Shown: positions 38,041 to 50,429 of the stretch, in pieces | Numbering within the stretch: the stretch's first letter is position 1 | How the letters are laid out: each line of letters starts with the position of its first letter | Assembly (NCBI RefSeq): GCF_036370855.1 | Contig: NC_088100.1 | Location: 130,791,085-130,855,084, forward strand | Length of the DNA stretch: 64,000 nucleotides | Reading direction: 5' to 3' | From: Dromaius novaehollandiae | Lineage: Eukaryota > Chordata > Aves > Casuariiformes > Dromaiidae | Notes under the pieces: generated by a model | Told to the model about the DNA's origin: nothing | Database searches by the model: none | Seen by the model: the letters and a program-made list of their open reading frames with translations, nothing else | Translations under genes and position numbers: made by a program

Positions 38041-40860
38041 GGCACAACGAGGGCAGGGAGAACACGGCAAAGAGGACGTGCCACGTTAGGAGAAAAGAGC
38101 AGGGGACGCGAGGAACGGCAGCGAGGGCCGGCTGACGTGGCCTGGAGGCAGTGGCCACCCTAACAGCTCCAGCGCCTCCGAGCCAGCCAGCACCGCCACT
38201 GCCACACCCCCGTCGTGTCGCCGATTCCTGGGGAACCGGAGCAAGATTCGGGCAGTTCTGGGTCGGGGCTGCTTGCAGGGCCTGGGCTGAAGAGCGAGGC
38301 TGCCAGCACCCTCCGGACCTTCGGATCGGCTGCCTGGCAATGAGCAGCATCCCTGCAGCAGGAGCCTGGGGCAGGAAAGCACAAGGGTAGCTGGTATCAC
38401 TGCTGATGCGGCCTCTGGCTGGTTTGCTTATGTAGATTTCCATAATTAATTTACCGTTTATTTGCTTGCTAGGTTTGAATGATTAGCATGCTGGCACTGC
38501 CCGCATGCAGAAGTCAGCACTACGCTTTAAGCACGGAGGCCTTCCCTCTTATAACAACCCGTTGGTCTAATTTTACCACCCTGGCTTGTTCTCCTGCTGC
38601 CTTATTCATGCGTTTTGTAGGTTTGTGGCTTTTCTGGATACAAACCAAACTTGGTTCAAGTTGCACAATATTAAAATCTCAATTAAGATAAAACCTCCTA
38701 TTAAAATTTAAAAAAGGAAGAATACCCATTACAATTCTACAGGAACAAAAGACGAGTAAAGCACATCCTCCCGGGCCTGAACTTGAGAAGCATTCCCTGC
38801 AGCGAGAGGGCAGGCACTGCACCACGGCACTGCAAAGCGCCACGGAAAAGCAAAGTAGCCCAGGCCACGACGGGAGGTCTGTCCCGCTGCGATCCCGCAA
38901 GGAAATACGCCTTCTCCTCCTCCCTCTGCCACCATGCACCTTTTCGGTAGGACTACAAGCCTTTCCCTCCACTTTACCTAGCTGTTTGGGGCCAGGAGCG
39001 CTCAGTGAATTTGCTCGCTCCCTCAGATGGACGACGCGCAGCACACGTGCGTTAGCTGCCCCCGAGCAACCCGGGAGAGCCGGCCCAAGCACGGGGCTGG
39101 GACGAAGCCGGGTCCCGTTGCACCCCCAGCATGGCCAGCTGGGAGCCGGGGGGGGTGGGGGGGGCAAGGGCAGGGGAGGACCGTCAAACTCCCGAGTTTC
39201 GTTACAGAAGTGGCAAGCGTTGCTGAGGTTTATCTGCCATCCACGGAGAGTTTCAGGTTTCAGGCAAGCTCCAAGCTCAAAGGCCAGCGCTGTGGGATGT
39301 GAAATGAACCTGCCAGTTTGGCTTTGCCAAAACCACATTTCAAAACTATGCTATGAACTGGTCGCGCACAGCTCTCTTCAACACCTCTGAGCTGCCCGAA
39401 CCACAGTATTATTTAAGATCCCCCCTTTGTGGGCAGCTGCCACCAAACAAAATAAACAGCCCAACGCTGAATTGCTTTCCCCACTTTGCACGAGAAAGTA
39501 AGCGCAGCAAATCACTGTGGACTCTGCTCATGTTCTCCCGTCAGCATCGGGGCATTTCACTGACTCTCTTTCCCGTGGGAGGCACGGACGGAGGTGGAGA
39601 AGCCCTTTAAAAACCTGGGAGAGCTTCTCGCCCCGCGCATACCCCTCCCGAGAGAGCTGAGCTCTCCAAAGCACCAGCTCCCATTCCCGACTTCGTGGCG
39701 AGGCACCTACGGATAAAACCGGCTGTGTATCGAGACGGGAGGACAGTTTCGAAGCAAATGAATGTTCTTCGAGATGTTTTCCTTCCTGCGTGTGCGTGCC
39801 TGAGACGACAAAGCTGCGCAAAGAGCAGCAGAGTTGGTTATCGCAGCAGTTTCTGGCTATCGTTTTGGGTATTTCTACGGGAATACACTCGTTTCCGCTT
39901 ACACCCGAGCTTCTCCGTCTGCTCGCCCCTACAGGGAGCAGCGTGAGGACGGCGCTGCGCTCTGCTGCCATGATAATGAAGATGTCACTAATTTACCATT
40001 TAGACTTCACTGCCTATAAAACAGGAGGAGGAAACGGGCTGTGAGCACAAGAAGGAGCAAACCCTCGTTTGAACACAAATATACTCAAGAATTGAGATGG
40101 AGAAGGGGAAAGCAAAGCTGATCGGCTAGAAGCACCTTCCCAGGAGTCCGACGCTGCGGTGGGCAGGCCGGCCGGGCCCAGGACCGCCCGCGGCAGGAGC
40201 GGGCCCCGGTCCCGTGAAGCTGGCCACGCCGGACCTGGCTGTGACTTAGCCACCGCGTTTATTCACGCATCTGTCCATTTTTGCTATTAAAGCGCTCTGA
40301 TGTTTGGGCATCCCAGTTCAGAAAATTATTTAAGCGTGCACTTTAATCTTAGCCTGTGCTGATGGCCTTGTGGAACAGAGCTCTCTCCCTAAATTTAGGT
40401 TTTTTCAGACTGTGCAGATTTCTCTGTCAGGGGAAGGATCAGACGTATAAGAAATAGGATTCGCACCTGAACCTGTTCAGCCCTATCTCCTGAGGGGAGC
40501 GAGGGAGGCAGAGAGGGTGCAGCTCCAGCCCGGCTCAAGGCGAGACTCGCGCTCAAAACCAGAAGACGTCAGAGAACCAATTTCAAGTCTCCGTTGCGAC
40601 TCATGGAAATAATGCCCGCCCCAAAGCCAAATGTGAATTGAGTCACAAGCGTCAAGCGATGCTGGGCTCCTCTTCCAGTGGGAAAACCGGCAGCAGAGCT
40701 CAGGCTTGGGCAAGGGGCTCTCTCCTACCTGCAAATCGCTGCAGAGCCGTTGGAACCAGCTCTGAGCCTCTGCTCGCCCCGAGCTGCACCCGAAGACCCC
40801 AGTGCATCCCGTGAGGTGGCACGCGGCGGGAGGGAAGCAGGATCTGCCCCGAAAATAATG
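38041..40860. other. Patchy GC-rich, CpG-containing region without a gene
   Basis: CpG-rich patches occur at about 38080-38320, 38950-39180, 39600-39960, 40130-40240 and 40480-40840, separated by AT-richer DNA. A G-rich run lies at 39149-39165. A 219-codon minus-strand frame (38679-39338) and others have no domain and overlap frames on the other strand. A CTATAAAAC near 40013 is TATA-like. Weak island-type regulatory character is the most I can support. Confidence 0.35.
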
Positions 40861-42364
40861 CACCACTTTCCCCATAACTGCTCCTGACTGATTAAATGAA
40901 CCTCAGCACATAGCAGGTCTCCGCTGCTGTTGTTATTTTCTGTGTTACTGTTTTTTGGATAAGATATACTTAGGGAAAACACTAGAGATCTCAATTAAGC
41001 AGCTGGGTGACTTATAAATATATATTTATGTTTGAAGCCTAAGTGGCCATTGGCTTCCCTACTGTTTTACTTAGCTAACAAAACAACTCTATCAAAGTAA
41101 GTATTATTCCAAAACCCAACTTCCTGTGCAGAATGCTCCCATGTGCTCCATCAGTCTGGCTCTCTGATGAACTACATCGTTTCTTATAAACTGTCCATGG
41201 CCCATAAATTTCCAAGCATAAAGGCTATTACTGTGCTGTGCAAATCTGCTGAGAATTTTATCCTTATAACTTCATTTCATTCGGTTGCAAATGAGTTTGG
41301 TAAGAAAGTTAATCTGCAAACTTTTATTTTTTTTTCCCCCCTCCTCTGCTTTTTGGCCTATTTTGATTAGTGACGCTTACCTGATTTAGTCCTGAGGTAG
41401 GTTTTGTTCTGACTGATTTCAGCTGGACTGCCTCTGCCTGCGATCAGCTTTCTTAAACTCAGGGAAAAGTTCTCAAATGTCCCTTTCACCAAAAGCTTCA
41501 GAAGAAAATTCAGAATAAATGACAGAAGAAAAGAGATCCAATGGGTCTAGGGGGCCGCACTGCAAATCTGCAAAGCCTTGTGGTCTAAACAGAAGGCTCC
41601 TGCTTGTGTTCAGGTACCGAGAATGATAGCTACTATATAAAAATGCCAGGACCCTTTTCAGCCCAAGTCAGAGTATGGTGGGAAACCGAGAGCTTTTTTG
41701 TGCACGCGGATGAAAACCTCTTATGAATGTTTTGTTGACTTTGGCTCTCACCGTTGCCCGTTTGTGCTAGGACTCCCGTTGTCGCCTGGCGTGGACAGAC
41801 CGCCGCGCGAATCGTAGTCCCTCTTCCACCGAGCAGAGGAATGCCTGGATGTTGCCACTGCGTGCAGCGTGAGGCTTTGGCTTCCCCTGGCTTGATTCCA
41901 GTTCACGTAACAATACAAATTAGACTTGCTCAAGGCCATTGCAGAGGTAGAGGGGGAAAAAATGAAATAAGCCGTAACTCTCGTGGCTTTCTCCCCTAAG
42001 CCCCCAAAGCAGTCAATCACAAGCAGCAAGAAAAAATAATGGGAATAGGGACATTTTGATATCTTGATTCTGGAGACTTCTTGACTACCTTGTCCTAATT
42101 TCATTATGCTCAAATTAAGGGGATTTTATTGATAGTTACCCCAGGAAATATGACTTGGAAGCAGTGTGCTACCTTGGGATATCACCAAACATTTGACATT
42201 GGGGAAACTAAAACAAAAACAGATGTTTTAGGAAATAAGCAGCTTGAATATATCACTCATAAAGCAATTAAAAGTTTCTGTAGCAAGTTGACATTTCCCA
42301 TGAAGCAAGCGATGGGAGTAAACGCAAATCAGTTGGCTGTGAGCTATGGAGCAATTCCCAGCCA

Positions 42365-42368
<4 letters not shown>
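40861..42368. other. Non-coding region, no gene recognised
   Basis: This is mostly AT-rich DNA with a TATAAATATATATTTATG word at 41013-41030 and a T-run near 41327-41335. No open frame resembles a known protein. Confidence 0.4.

Positions 42369-42399
<31 letters not shown>
42369..42399. repeat. Poly(T) tract, 31 bases
   Basis: This is an uninterrupted T31. On the minus strand it could be the A-tail of a retroposed sequence, but the neighbouring DNA matches nothing I recognise. Confidence 0.95.
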
Positions 42400-42402
<3 letters not shown>

Positions 42403-42774
42403 GCTTTCAAAATGATGCTCGGGTTAAAAAAAATAAAGTGTGATAAAGAAGCAGTCTCACCTTGTCACTCTCTAACCCCGGATCTGTCTTTTCACCTTCA
42501 CACTTCCATTCCTTGCTCATTAAGCAAACAGCGAGATATTCCCATCATTGTTAGTCTCTCCGGCAGAGACTCTCAGCACTTTCGTGTCCAAATACACTCC
42601 AAAATAAGGCATGAAAGTTGTTTCTGTTTGTTTCAGGTATTTGGTTAAAAATAGTTTGCAGATTCTTAAAAGTACAGAAAAACTGAAGGGTATTTTTTAG
42701 CTTATTTTTTGTCCTTTATTGCCTTTTCTCCCCAGGATATTTTTTTCCCTCCTTTTGCAGACCCAAGCAGAAGC

Positions 42775-42884
42775 ATCTAAGCACGTGCTTAACTTTAAGC
42801 ATTAAAAAGTCAATGGGATTTAAGCATGTGTTTAAAGGCAAACATATGCTTTAGAGCTCTGCTGAATAGGAATGGTTTATTGAA
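42775..42884. repeat. Ancient dispersed palindromic repeat of birds and reptiles (fragment)
   Basis: The strings AAGCACGTGCTTAACTTTAAGC, AGTCAATGGGATTTAAGC, ATGTGTTTAAAGG and TTTAGAGCTCTGCTGAAT follow the pattern of an old, unnamed-to-me sauropsid repeat. Its two halves (gcatgtgcttaacttt and its complement) flank an 'agtcaatgggact' centre and end in 'gctgaat'. The match is from memory, and the copy is degraded. Confidence 0.5.
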
Positions 42885-44915
42885 TCAAGGCTATAGACAG
42901 GTTAATAAAATGGGTTAATATATGCAATCTGGAAGCAAAAATTAAACAACGTGTTTCTGGAATATTAGCGTTATAAGCATTGCCTCGTTCTAGCTCAATT
43001 CTCTAAATTACTATTGGATTTGTAATGTCCTTGACACTGTCTTTCTCTCATTTCTTGAAGAAATGCAGATTATTGTACTAGATTATAATCAGCTGGCTAA
43101 TGTACAGCTCTAAGTTTATGATTTTATCCAGAGCAATTCTGAACAATACCGTCTTACTTCAAAAGGAGCCTATTCACCAAAATTCATTTACAAAGAAAAT
43201 CTTCAAAACCTCTTCTTTTCCACAGTCATATTTCCATAATTCCCCTTGAATAAAAATCCACACGATTTGAATAAGATGTAAAAAAGTGTTGTTTTTCAAT
43301 ATTTACTCTAGAATTAATTCCACAAAGGTGCTTATTATATCAAAAAAGATAAGCATTTATACTCTCATCAAAGATTTCTTTTAAATAGATCATAAAATCT
43401 ATTGTGAATATTTAAGCCAAGAGTAATAACATGGTGTCATATACTCGCACAGAATAATGCAATAACACTCTGCATTTTGACATCTGCCCAGGCAGATGTT
43501 TAGAAAGAAGTTCTTCAGATTCTTTCTTCCTTTTTTTTTTCTTTAAGTTGCATGGAAAAAATCTGGGAGTCATCTTTTGTATCGAAGCTACTTAGTACAA
43601 TTTAACTGTCAACAGTTTAATTAATTTAAATATAGACTTACTGTGGAAGCCAACAACTCACATGAGCCTTCCACAAAAACTAGCGAAAGGGGAAAAAACT
43701 CAAATTTAGCCAGAAACATCCTGACATCACCAAAGATACAACTGCATTTGCAGGATAAGCATGGCACAATTTTTTAAAATCACACAATTTACCTACCTAA
43801 CTTTCCACTGTTATCACATCACTTTTAACACGGGCTATCTCAGTGTTGCCAGTCCATAGACATTTTGCTGCGAGATCCATTCAGAGGGTATACGCTGATT
43901 ATTTATGTTTTGTCAGCAGTAACATTGCTGATAAATATCAACATATATATTTATTTAAAGTAGTTGCAGAGTGATCTTTTTATAACTCCACATGTCTTGT
44001 GATTTCTGGGTTTTAGATTCATGTTGAAACATGCACATTACCACATGCTGACTGCCAAATTCATTATAATGTAGATCATGTTTTAGTGATATTCCTTTAA
44101 ACAAAGTTAGTTTGATTTTTAAGTGCTTGCTGGTTAGCTTATTTATTATGAAGATTTGTCAGGCAGCACAGTTAAGTTAATCAGTAACCAATAAAAGATT
44201 TAAGTTCGTAGATATAAACTGGTTGATTTATTACTCAGAAAGGTTTTTGGCTTCTCAACAGGAACTCATGAAAACATGTTGTTATGGTTACTTTGGAAAC
44301 CAATACCTTTTTATACCCTACTAATATATAGGAATCTGAGAGACGAGCCTATGTTTCCCGATAATGTGTGTTTACTTTTGTCAGGCATTTTGCAGAAGAG
44401 ACAAAACTTGCTTTGTTTGGAAGTCCATGTGCGGGCTCCAAGTTTTGTTTTGCTAGTCACATCAGAAGAGTCATATCACTTGGCACATGTCGCTGCCTTG
44501 TTTGTAATTTTGGCCATCTTAAACAAGAACGCAACCGACGGCGCTGCTTTAAAGCCCAGGTGCCAGGCCAAGGGTGCTCACAGCAGCAAAGCTGGTGCAT
44601 GGCAACCGTCTCCATCAGGCAAATCCGCGAGGAGAAAATCGCAGTGTCTGATGAAGTTAAAATCGGATATAAATGGGCCTGCTGCAATTTTTTTATCCTG
44701 CTGAACATGCTACCCGGTGTAACTTCTTGCTATTCTGGTACATGTTACGCAGAGGAGTCGGAAAGGGCGATGTGATCCCGCCGGCTGTGCTTCGGGAAGG
44801 GAGCAGAGGCGCTGAATATAAACTGATTAACAGTGCTGCTGCACGTATGGATTATCAAATAAAGGATGGTCGAGTGTGCGTTCCAAGGTTAAGTGTACTC
44901 TATATCAAGGAGTTC
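42885..44915. other. AT-rich non-coding region with homeodomain-type words
   Basis: There is no gene. This is long AT-rich single-copy-looking DNA with repeated TTAATTAATTTAAATA-like (43617-43634) and ATATATATTTATTTAAAG-like (43943-43960) words. At 44280-44705 an open frame of 142 codons shows no recognisable protein. Some of the block could be conserved enhancer DNA. Confidence 0.35.
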
Positions 44916-44987
44916 TGATGACATCATCATAAACCCGGAGGGCAAAGCTCAGCTAGTTTATGATGTCACCAGGCAGCTTCTCCGGGT
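44916..44987. other. Two interleaved inverted repeats (pseudoknot-like order)
   Basis: CATCATAAAC (44925-44934) pairs perfectly with GTTTATGATG (44956-44965), with further pairing of TGACATCAT if three bases bulge. ACCCGGAG (44933-44940) pairs perfectly with CTCCGGGT (44980-44987). The arms occur in the order A, B, A', B', so the stems cross and would be mutually exclusive or pseudoknotted in RNA. No known RNA family is recognised. Confidence 0.5.
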
Positions 44988-45172
44988 TCCTGCTGCACTC
45001 CGTGGTCAGTGTCGTGCGTCGCACGGGGCCCGTAGCTGAACCAAACGGGACGTGCCTGTTCCTGCCCTCTCTCGTGCCGAGGCTTTTCCTAATGAAAAAC
45101 CAAACTCATTTTCTGGTTTTCCAAATTCCATTCCATTTCTCCAAAGTCCATTCCTGCAGGGCCCCCCTTTTC

Positions 45173-45262
45173 ATATATATAAAAAATATAAAAATATATT
45201 AAAAAATGACATCTAAGATGTGTGTGTGTATATATGTATGTACATATATGCACACAAAACCT
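45173..45262. repeat. AT- and TG-rich simple sequence
   Basis: Runs of (AT)n and AAAATATA (about 45173-45205) are followed by TGTGTGTGTATATATGTATGTACATATATGC-type sequence (about 45220-45250). It is a low-complexity microsatellite-like region just before the minisatellite. Confidence 0.85.
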
Positions 45263-45304
45263 ATTTCCCAGTGGGCCTCAGCACCCAGGTGCAAGGAAGG
45301 TGAG

Positions 45305-45487
45305 CGTGGCGTGCTCCCGTCCGCTGTGCCACGGGATGCTCCCACACGTTGTGCCACGGGATGCTCCCGTCCGCTGTGCCACGGGATGTTCCCACGCGCT
45401 GTGCCACGGGATGCTCCTGTCCGCTGTGCCACGGGATGCTCCCACGCGCTGTGCCACGGGATGCTCCCACGCGCTGTGCCACGGGAG
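45305..45487. repeat. 25-bp minisatellite, about seven copies, with a 50-bp higher-order pattern
   Basis: Units begin at 45323, 45348, 45373, 45398, 45423, 45448 and 45473, exactly 25 bp apart, each with the core GTGCCACGGGATG followed by a variable pentamer-like end. A partial unit precedes them. The ends alternate between a CGTCC type and a CACGC type, so the array is largely a 50-bp dimer, with the last two units both of the second type. Because 25 is not a multiple of three, all frames cycle and stay open. Confidence 0.97.
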
Positions 45488-46050
45488 CCGGGAAGAGGCA
45501 CGGCAGCAGGGCGGAGGATGCAGCCACCTTCTTGGAGAGTCGGAGCCCGTAAAGGAGGGATGCCGGCTCTTCTTTCCCCCCCCCCCCCCACGCCTTTTTT
45601 TCTCGTTTTGCAGCTACAAACGGTTTATTAACCACCACAGAGGCGGGAGTCGGGAGCGGCCCCAGGTTCTTCCCCGAGGGCTGCTGGCGTTCCTGCACCA
45701 AGCGGCTCTGCAGGGGCCGGTGCCCACCCGACGCAGGGCCACGGCCCCGTCCTACGCGGCTGCTCCCCGTCGCCAAAAGCCCAGAAAACCCAAGCGCTGC
45801 TGCCGTCCCCTTGCTGCATTTTGAGCCGGAGCTCCCTCCCCCCAGCCAGGGCCGGGGCTCCAGCACTTTCCGCGCGGATGCAGCTCACATTTATTTTGGG
45901 GAAGGCGGGAAAGCTGCATCATCTGGGGGCTTTTGGCAGAGCCAAGGCACTGTGCCGCAGCTGGACGGCTGATCTGTGCCTTTCGCCGCACCGAGGGGCC
46001 TACCACATGCTGCGAACCACTTTAATGTCCCCTTAACATGCTGGATAAAT
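45488..46050. other. GC-rich non-coding flank of the minisatellite
   Basis: This is a GC-rich stretch with C14 at 45576-45589 followed by a T-run at about 45595-45602. Open frames of 130-200 codons run through it and the adjacent minisatellite on both strands and in several phases, as expected for a stop-poor 25-bp repeat. None is supported as a gene. Confidence 0.45.
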
Positions 46051-46215
46051 AATTTCCATATCCACTCAGTTGTGCTCACATGTGGTCCTTTGAAAGAGTT
46101 AAATAAAAATTACAGTGCCAATATATCTTTGAGATGAAACAATGACATTTATAGGTCATTGTAATCCACGCATTAATTAATTTTATTCCCAGCCTTCCAT
46201 ATGATCCGTATGATG
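46051..46215. promoter_or_regulatory. Candidate conserved non-coding element
   Basis: This AT-rich block abruptly follows GC-rich DNA. It contains GGATAAATAATTTCC, TTAAATAAAAATTACAG, ATTTATAGGTCATTG and GCATTAATTAATTTT. The low repetitiveness and homeodomain-type cores suggest constraint, which is an inference without alignment. Confidence 0.3.
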
Positions 46216-49200
46216 TCTCTTCAGTGCTAAATTTGGCCTGCGGAGCTCGATTTTCACAAAAAGATAAGTTTTTAAACTTTGCTTGGAAGTCAGTTGCTTG
46301 CCGGTTACTCGGTGGGGAAGCTCAGGAAGGGGAGGCAAAGGCACTCGGATTCCCGCGGGAGCCTGCAGCCTCCCTTTTCCGGGCAAACCGGCAGAGCTGA
46401 GCCACGGGCCGAACATCCCGCGGGAGTTCTGTGGTTTTCGGAGCACCGCAACGCAAACGTGAGGCAAAGGTGGCCCTTCGACTGGCAGCAATTACATGTT
46501 TCGTGATTTAGGGGGTTATTCCGTTAGTGATACTGATGGGATAATCTCCAATTAACGGTGAGGGACTGACATGCATAAATCCCGCTCTGAGTCAACGGCG
46601 GCAAGTTCATCTGTTGCTTTTTCCATCACGGAAGGAAGTTGCAAGGCATACTGCAGAGGGTGCAGATGCTCGGGGTACTCCCGATTAGCTCGGCTGTATC
46701 ACTTCAAAAACGTCCACAGCTTCCCAGGCTAGCTGTGATTTGCCCGTCTGAAGCATAGTCGCACGAGCCAGAGGTCATTACTCTTATAAAACCGATTACA
46801 AAGCCGCCACTCTGCCACATGCGAAGTCGCCAGCAGCTCCAAAGGTATACTAAAGTAAATGTTTCCAGGAAGAATTTCCCTTTCAGACGGCACAGTTAAT
46901 TGTTTCTGCATCCTATACTGAACAAGTTTGTTTAAGCAAGCTAAAGTGCATAACCTAGACTGCAGACTAGAGCATTGCCTTTATGTAAACTAACAGATGG
47001 GTGTTTCTCTGCCCTGCTGCAAAAGTCACACTGGGGTCATTTGTTAATAAAAATCCTCATAAAATTCCTTAAATACATATTTAACTAAATACACAGAGAA
47101 ACGCAGGTAGGACTTTCCAAAGCAGCACGTCAGGAAACATAATAAATAGGACTGGACCATTCAAGCACAAGATGACAGAGAGCTGTTGTTCAGTAGTCTA
47201 AATGCATCATAACCTAATCGTGAGATAAAACCACATTTCGCGGGGTTTGGTTGAACACTGTGAAAGGAGCTGGTGTCCTCGGCGTACACCTCAGTGGGAA
47301 CCCCCACGTCCTGCTGCGTAGGGGCCAGGTAGAGGAGTGTGCACTACCGCTGAAATAAATGCACCTGTAACGTTTGAAGGGAAACAGTTAAGCCGGAAAG
47401 CAAGTTCCAATGTTTTCACACATTTAAAGATTTTGGTTGCCAATTTTAGAGCACCCGTTCAATCCAACACATTTCATGTCCAGTTTAGTGTCTCACTCTC
47501 GTACACATGTATATACACGTGAGAGAGACTAGACTAAGTTACGTGCATGTGTGCCTACATATTGCAAAAAAAATCAGCTTTCTCTCTCCCTCTCTAGACA
47601 CACACATACACAAAATGTAGTGCTAAAAGGAAGAGAAGGAAAAGCGAGCTGCCTCATTCAGAGGCATTTACCCTGTCAAGTGAAGAAACAAAAAGGGCAC
47701 AAACTGACTGGTACAAACTGACTGTAAAGCCAGCAAAACTGCCCAGATTTAGGGCAGCTGAAAGATCTGATCCAGAGAGTTTTGAGGAAGTGTGGCACGT
47801 AACCAGATTTTTGGGAAAAATTATCGAGCACAGACAGGAGATCTAGATATACCATTCTCACTGAAAAATCGGTTGGAAATTGGGCCCCCCTCATGCACTC
47901 TCTGTGAGTAGGAAAAAAAACCTCTCTCCTGCGCTCTGACCTGAATGTCTGTCTATATAATGGGGGTCTTATCTCGCTGGAAGAGAAGACAGGTGTAATT
48001 TTAATACCCTGAGAAACAAAATAGCCAGTGTTTGAACCATAATTACAAAAGCAGAAAGTTGACAAAACCATGCCCTCAACGAGCTACCTCTGGGAGAGAC
48101 CCCGTCGTACCGAGCAAGAGAACAGGTATCAGCAACATACATGGTTAGTTCATTCTCCTCCTTGGTTTCAGAATTACTGCTTTATATTCCTGCTTTCTTA
48201 ACAAATTAATCTGTTGACACTACAAAGTAAAGGACTGATAGCGAGGGACAATACTCAGGAGGGCCTCTGGGCTGTTACTTTGGCTTATACGTATCTAATT
48301 TCAGTAATTTAAAGCAAGTTCAGGTTTGTCAAAGGCTCCAGTCCGACCTATAAAACTCAGGTCCAGCGAGCGTGGCAGCATGCTCTGGGGGCACAGGGCT
48401 CCAAAAGGGAAAACAAACAGCTCCATTTGACTCCTTCAAAGGCCTTTTTTCACCTAACCATAAAGTTAATACCAAAGTTCTTGGATTATGTGTATTGTAG
48501 GACACTGAAAATCCTCAATTTCAAGTTTTTTCTTACACATCTCCTGGTTTTGTGTGTGTTTTTACACCCACAGTAGCGAGACTTCCCTGCTAGAGAAGTC
48601 AGGACACATGTAACTGAATTCAGCAGAGCAGCCGAGGATGAGGAGAATGGATGAAGGGGTAAGGAATAAGTCATTTCTTAGATGATGCTTAATGTGTTAT
48701 TGCAACTATATGCCATTTGTACTTGAACTTATCTATCACAGAGCTACCACACTGATGTGTGAAAATAGAAAGAACAAATCCAGTTCAGCTCCCCCCTGCA
48801 CTGGGGCTAATTTGGGGTGAGCACTTTATTTCAGGGGAAGCACTTCAAACTTATGGCAGGGCAAGTGAGAGCAGAATTTGTCCCCAAATAGCGGTAAAGA
48901 GCCACCCGGAAGCCTTGGGTAGCAATCAGCACATGAATTCCCTGATTGTAACTATAAGTGCTACAAAAAGTACAGTCTTTTAAGTCTCCTTTCATTAAGA
49001 AGTGTAGGCCTTGGAAAGTTTTAATAAACCAAGAGAGATTTCCGTACTCTAAATTGTATAGTTCACTCTCTCACACCCTTGTAAGGTCAACCTGTTTTGG
49101 AAAGCAAATCCCTCACCAAGTTCCTCTTCGCTCTCATCTAAGAGCAATTCTCTGAGCCAATATTTCAAGCTTGGTATTTCATCCCTGATAGGCGTCTTGG

Positions 49201-49992
49201 AAAACCTAAGGCTACAGTTCTCATTGCTTCCGAAACTGAGACTCGAGATAACTCAAGGGTTGGCACCTGGAAAAAAAATGAAGAGGAAAGTCGGCGACCT
49301 CCCCCGGAAAGCATGGCTGGAGCTGCTCTGTATTCCAGCTTTCCTGGTTTTGCAAGGGAGAGAGTATTGCTTATTACTAATTAACGCTATTTGTTTACTG
49401 CCGGGAGCAAACTGCTCGTTCATAAAGGTAGTCTGAAGAAGTAAAAAAACATGGAATCCCTGGCTATTATTATTATTGAAGGGCTTTTGGGATGGTAATG
49501 GCTAATGGTATTTAAACCTAGAGGCTGACAAAGAATGACAAACTGTTCAAGCAATAATTCCGCAATGTCTGCATGCCGAAAGCTGACGCTTCCCATGCGC
49601 AGATGATAACACAGTTGAGTAACGTTGACTTGAAGAGCTTTGTAGGACCCGAAAACGGAGCGGACATTTATGTGGATAATGAGAATTCCCATGGTTACAT
49701 TAAACGGGCTAAAATATTTTCATAAGGGATATACACCCTTGTGCTGTAGGGGAGAAGCTAACTGATAAACAGGAGGGCGTCAGGAGAAACTTCCTCTGCA
49801 AGGAGGATTTTTGTGGCTGCCAGGGCTGGTCCCTGCCAAGTGTCCGGCCTCCCCCGGGAAAGTGGTTCCTCTGCTGCTCCTCTATTTACCATTCCCAAGG
49901 CCACAGATAAACCCAGCAGTTTTCTTTTCTTTTTTTTTTTTCTTCCATCCTGAAACAGCTTTCAAATTGAGGAGAAAGGCAAATATGCCCTC
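46216..49992. other. Non-coding region, no gene recognised
   Basis: This is mixed-composition single-copy DNA. The only sub-features seen are a CT/CA-rich microsatellite-like stretch at about 47579-47610, a short (ATT)n near 49466 and a T-run at about 49929-49940. No open frame exceeds about 130 codons, and none resembles a known protein. A few CpG-rich patches occur (46330-46460). Confidence 0.4.
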
Positions 49993-50063
49993 AAAAATAC
50001 CAAAATATCAAAAATACCAAAATACCAAAAATACCAAAATACCAAAAATACCAAAATACCAAA
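49993..50063. repeat. 17-bp minisatellite, 4.2 copies
   Basis: The unit AAAAATACCAAAATACC is repeated from 49993, 50010, 50027 and 50044 with a trailing AAA. The only difference is one T in the first copy (TATC for TACC). The 17-bp unit is itself a 9+8 bp dimer (AAAAATACC and AAAATACC). Near identity of the copies implies recent expansion. Confidence 0.97.
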
Positions 50064-50429
50064 GCGCATCGTCTCTGACCTGCCCGGCACCTGCACGTGC
50101 CAAGCGCGGCCCCAGCGTGGACAGGGCTAAGATTTGCCGCTGTCGGGCTGTGAACCCGGCAAGCCGCCCCGGGCAGCACGGCCAGGCGTGCCCTCACCGC
50201 CCTTCTGTACTTTATACTGCGCATCAGCCAGCCGGGCAGGCTTTTTAAAAGCAGAAGCAACACTGCTTTTAATCAAAAAATCCACTAAAATCCATTGATT
50301 ACCGGCCTCGCAATTCGCCTAGGTAGGGGCTCGCGTGCTCCCAGCTAGGAGAAGGGAGGAAGGTGGGGTAGGCTTTAATGAGATAATGCAATAAAAAGTC
50401 CATTTAAAGTATATTGGGGTCATGTGCAC

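Noticed and set aside
38679..39338. 219-codon minus-strand open frame
   Set aside because: GC-rich patch with an overlapping 134-codon frame on the other strand; no family resemblance.
45206..45866. Open frames of 130-201 codons across the minisatellite
   Set aside because: The 25-bp unit lacks stops in all phases, so the repeated peptides are a by-product of the tandem repeat.
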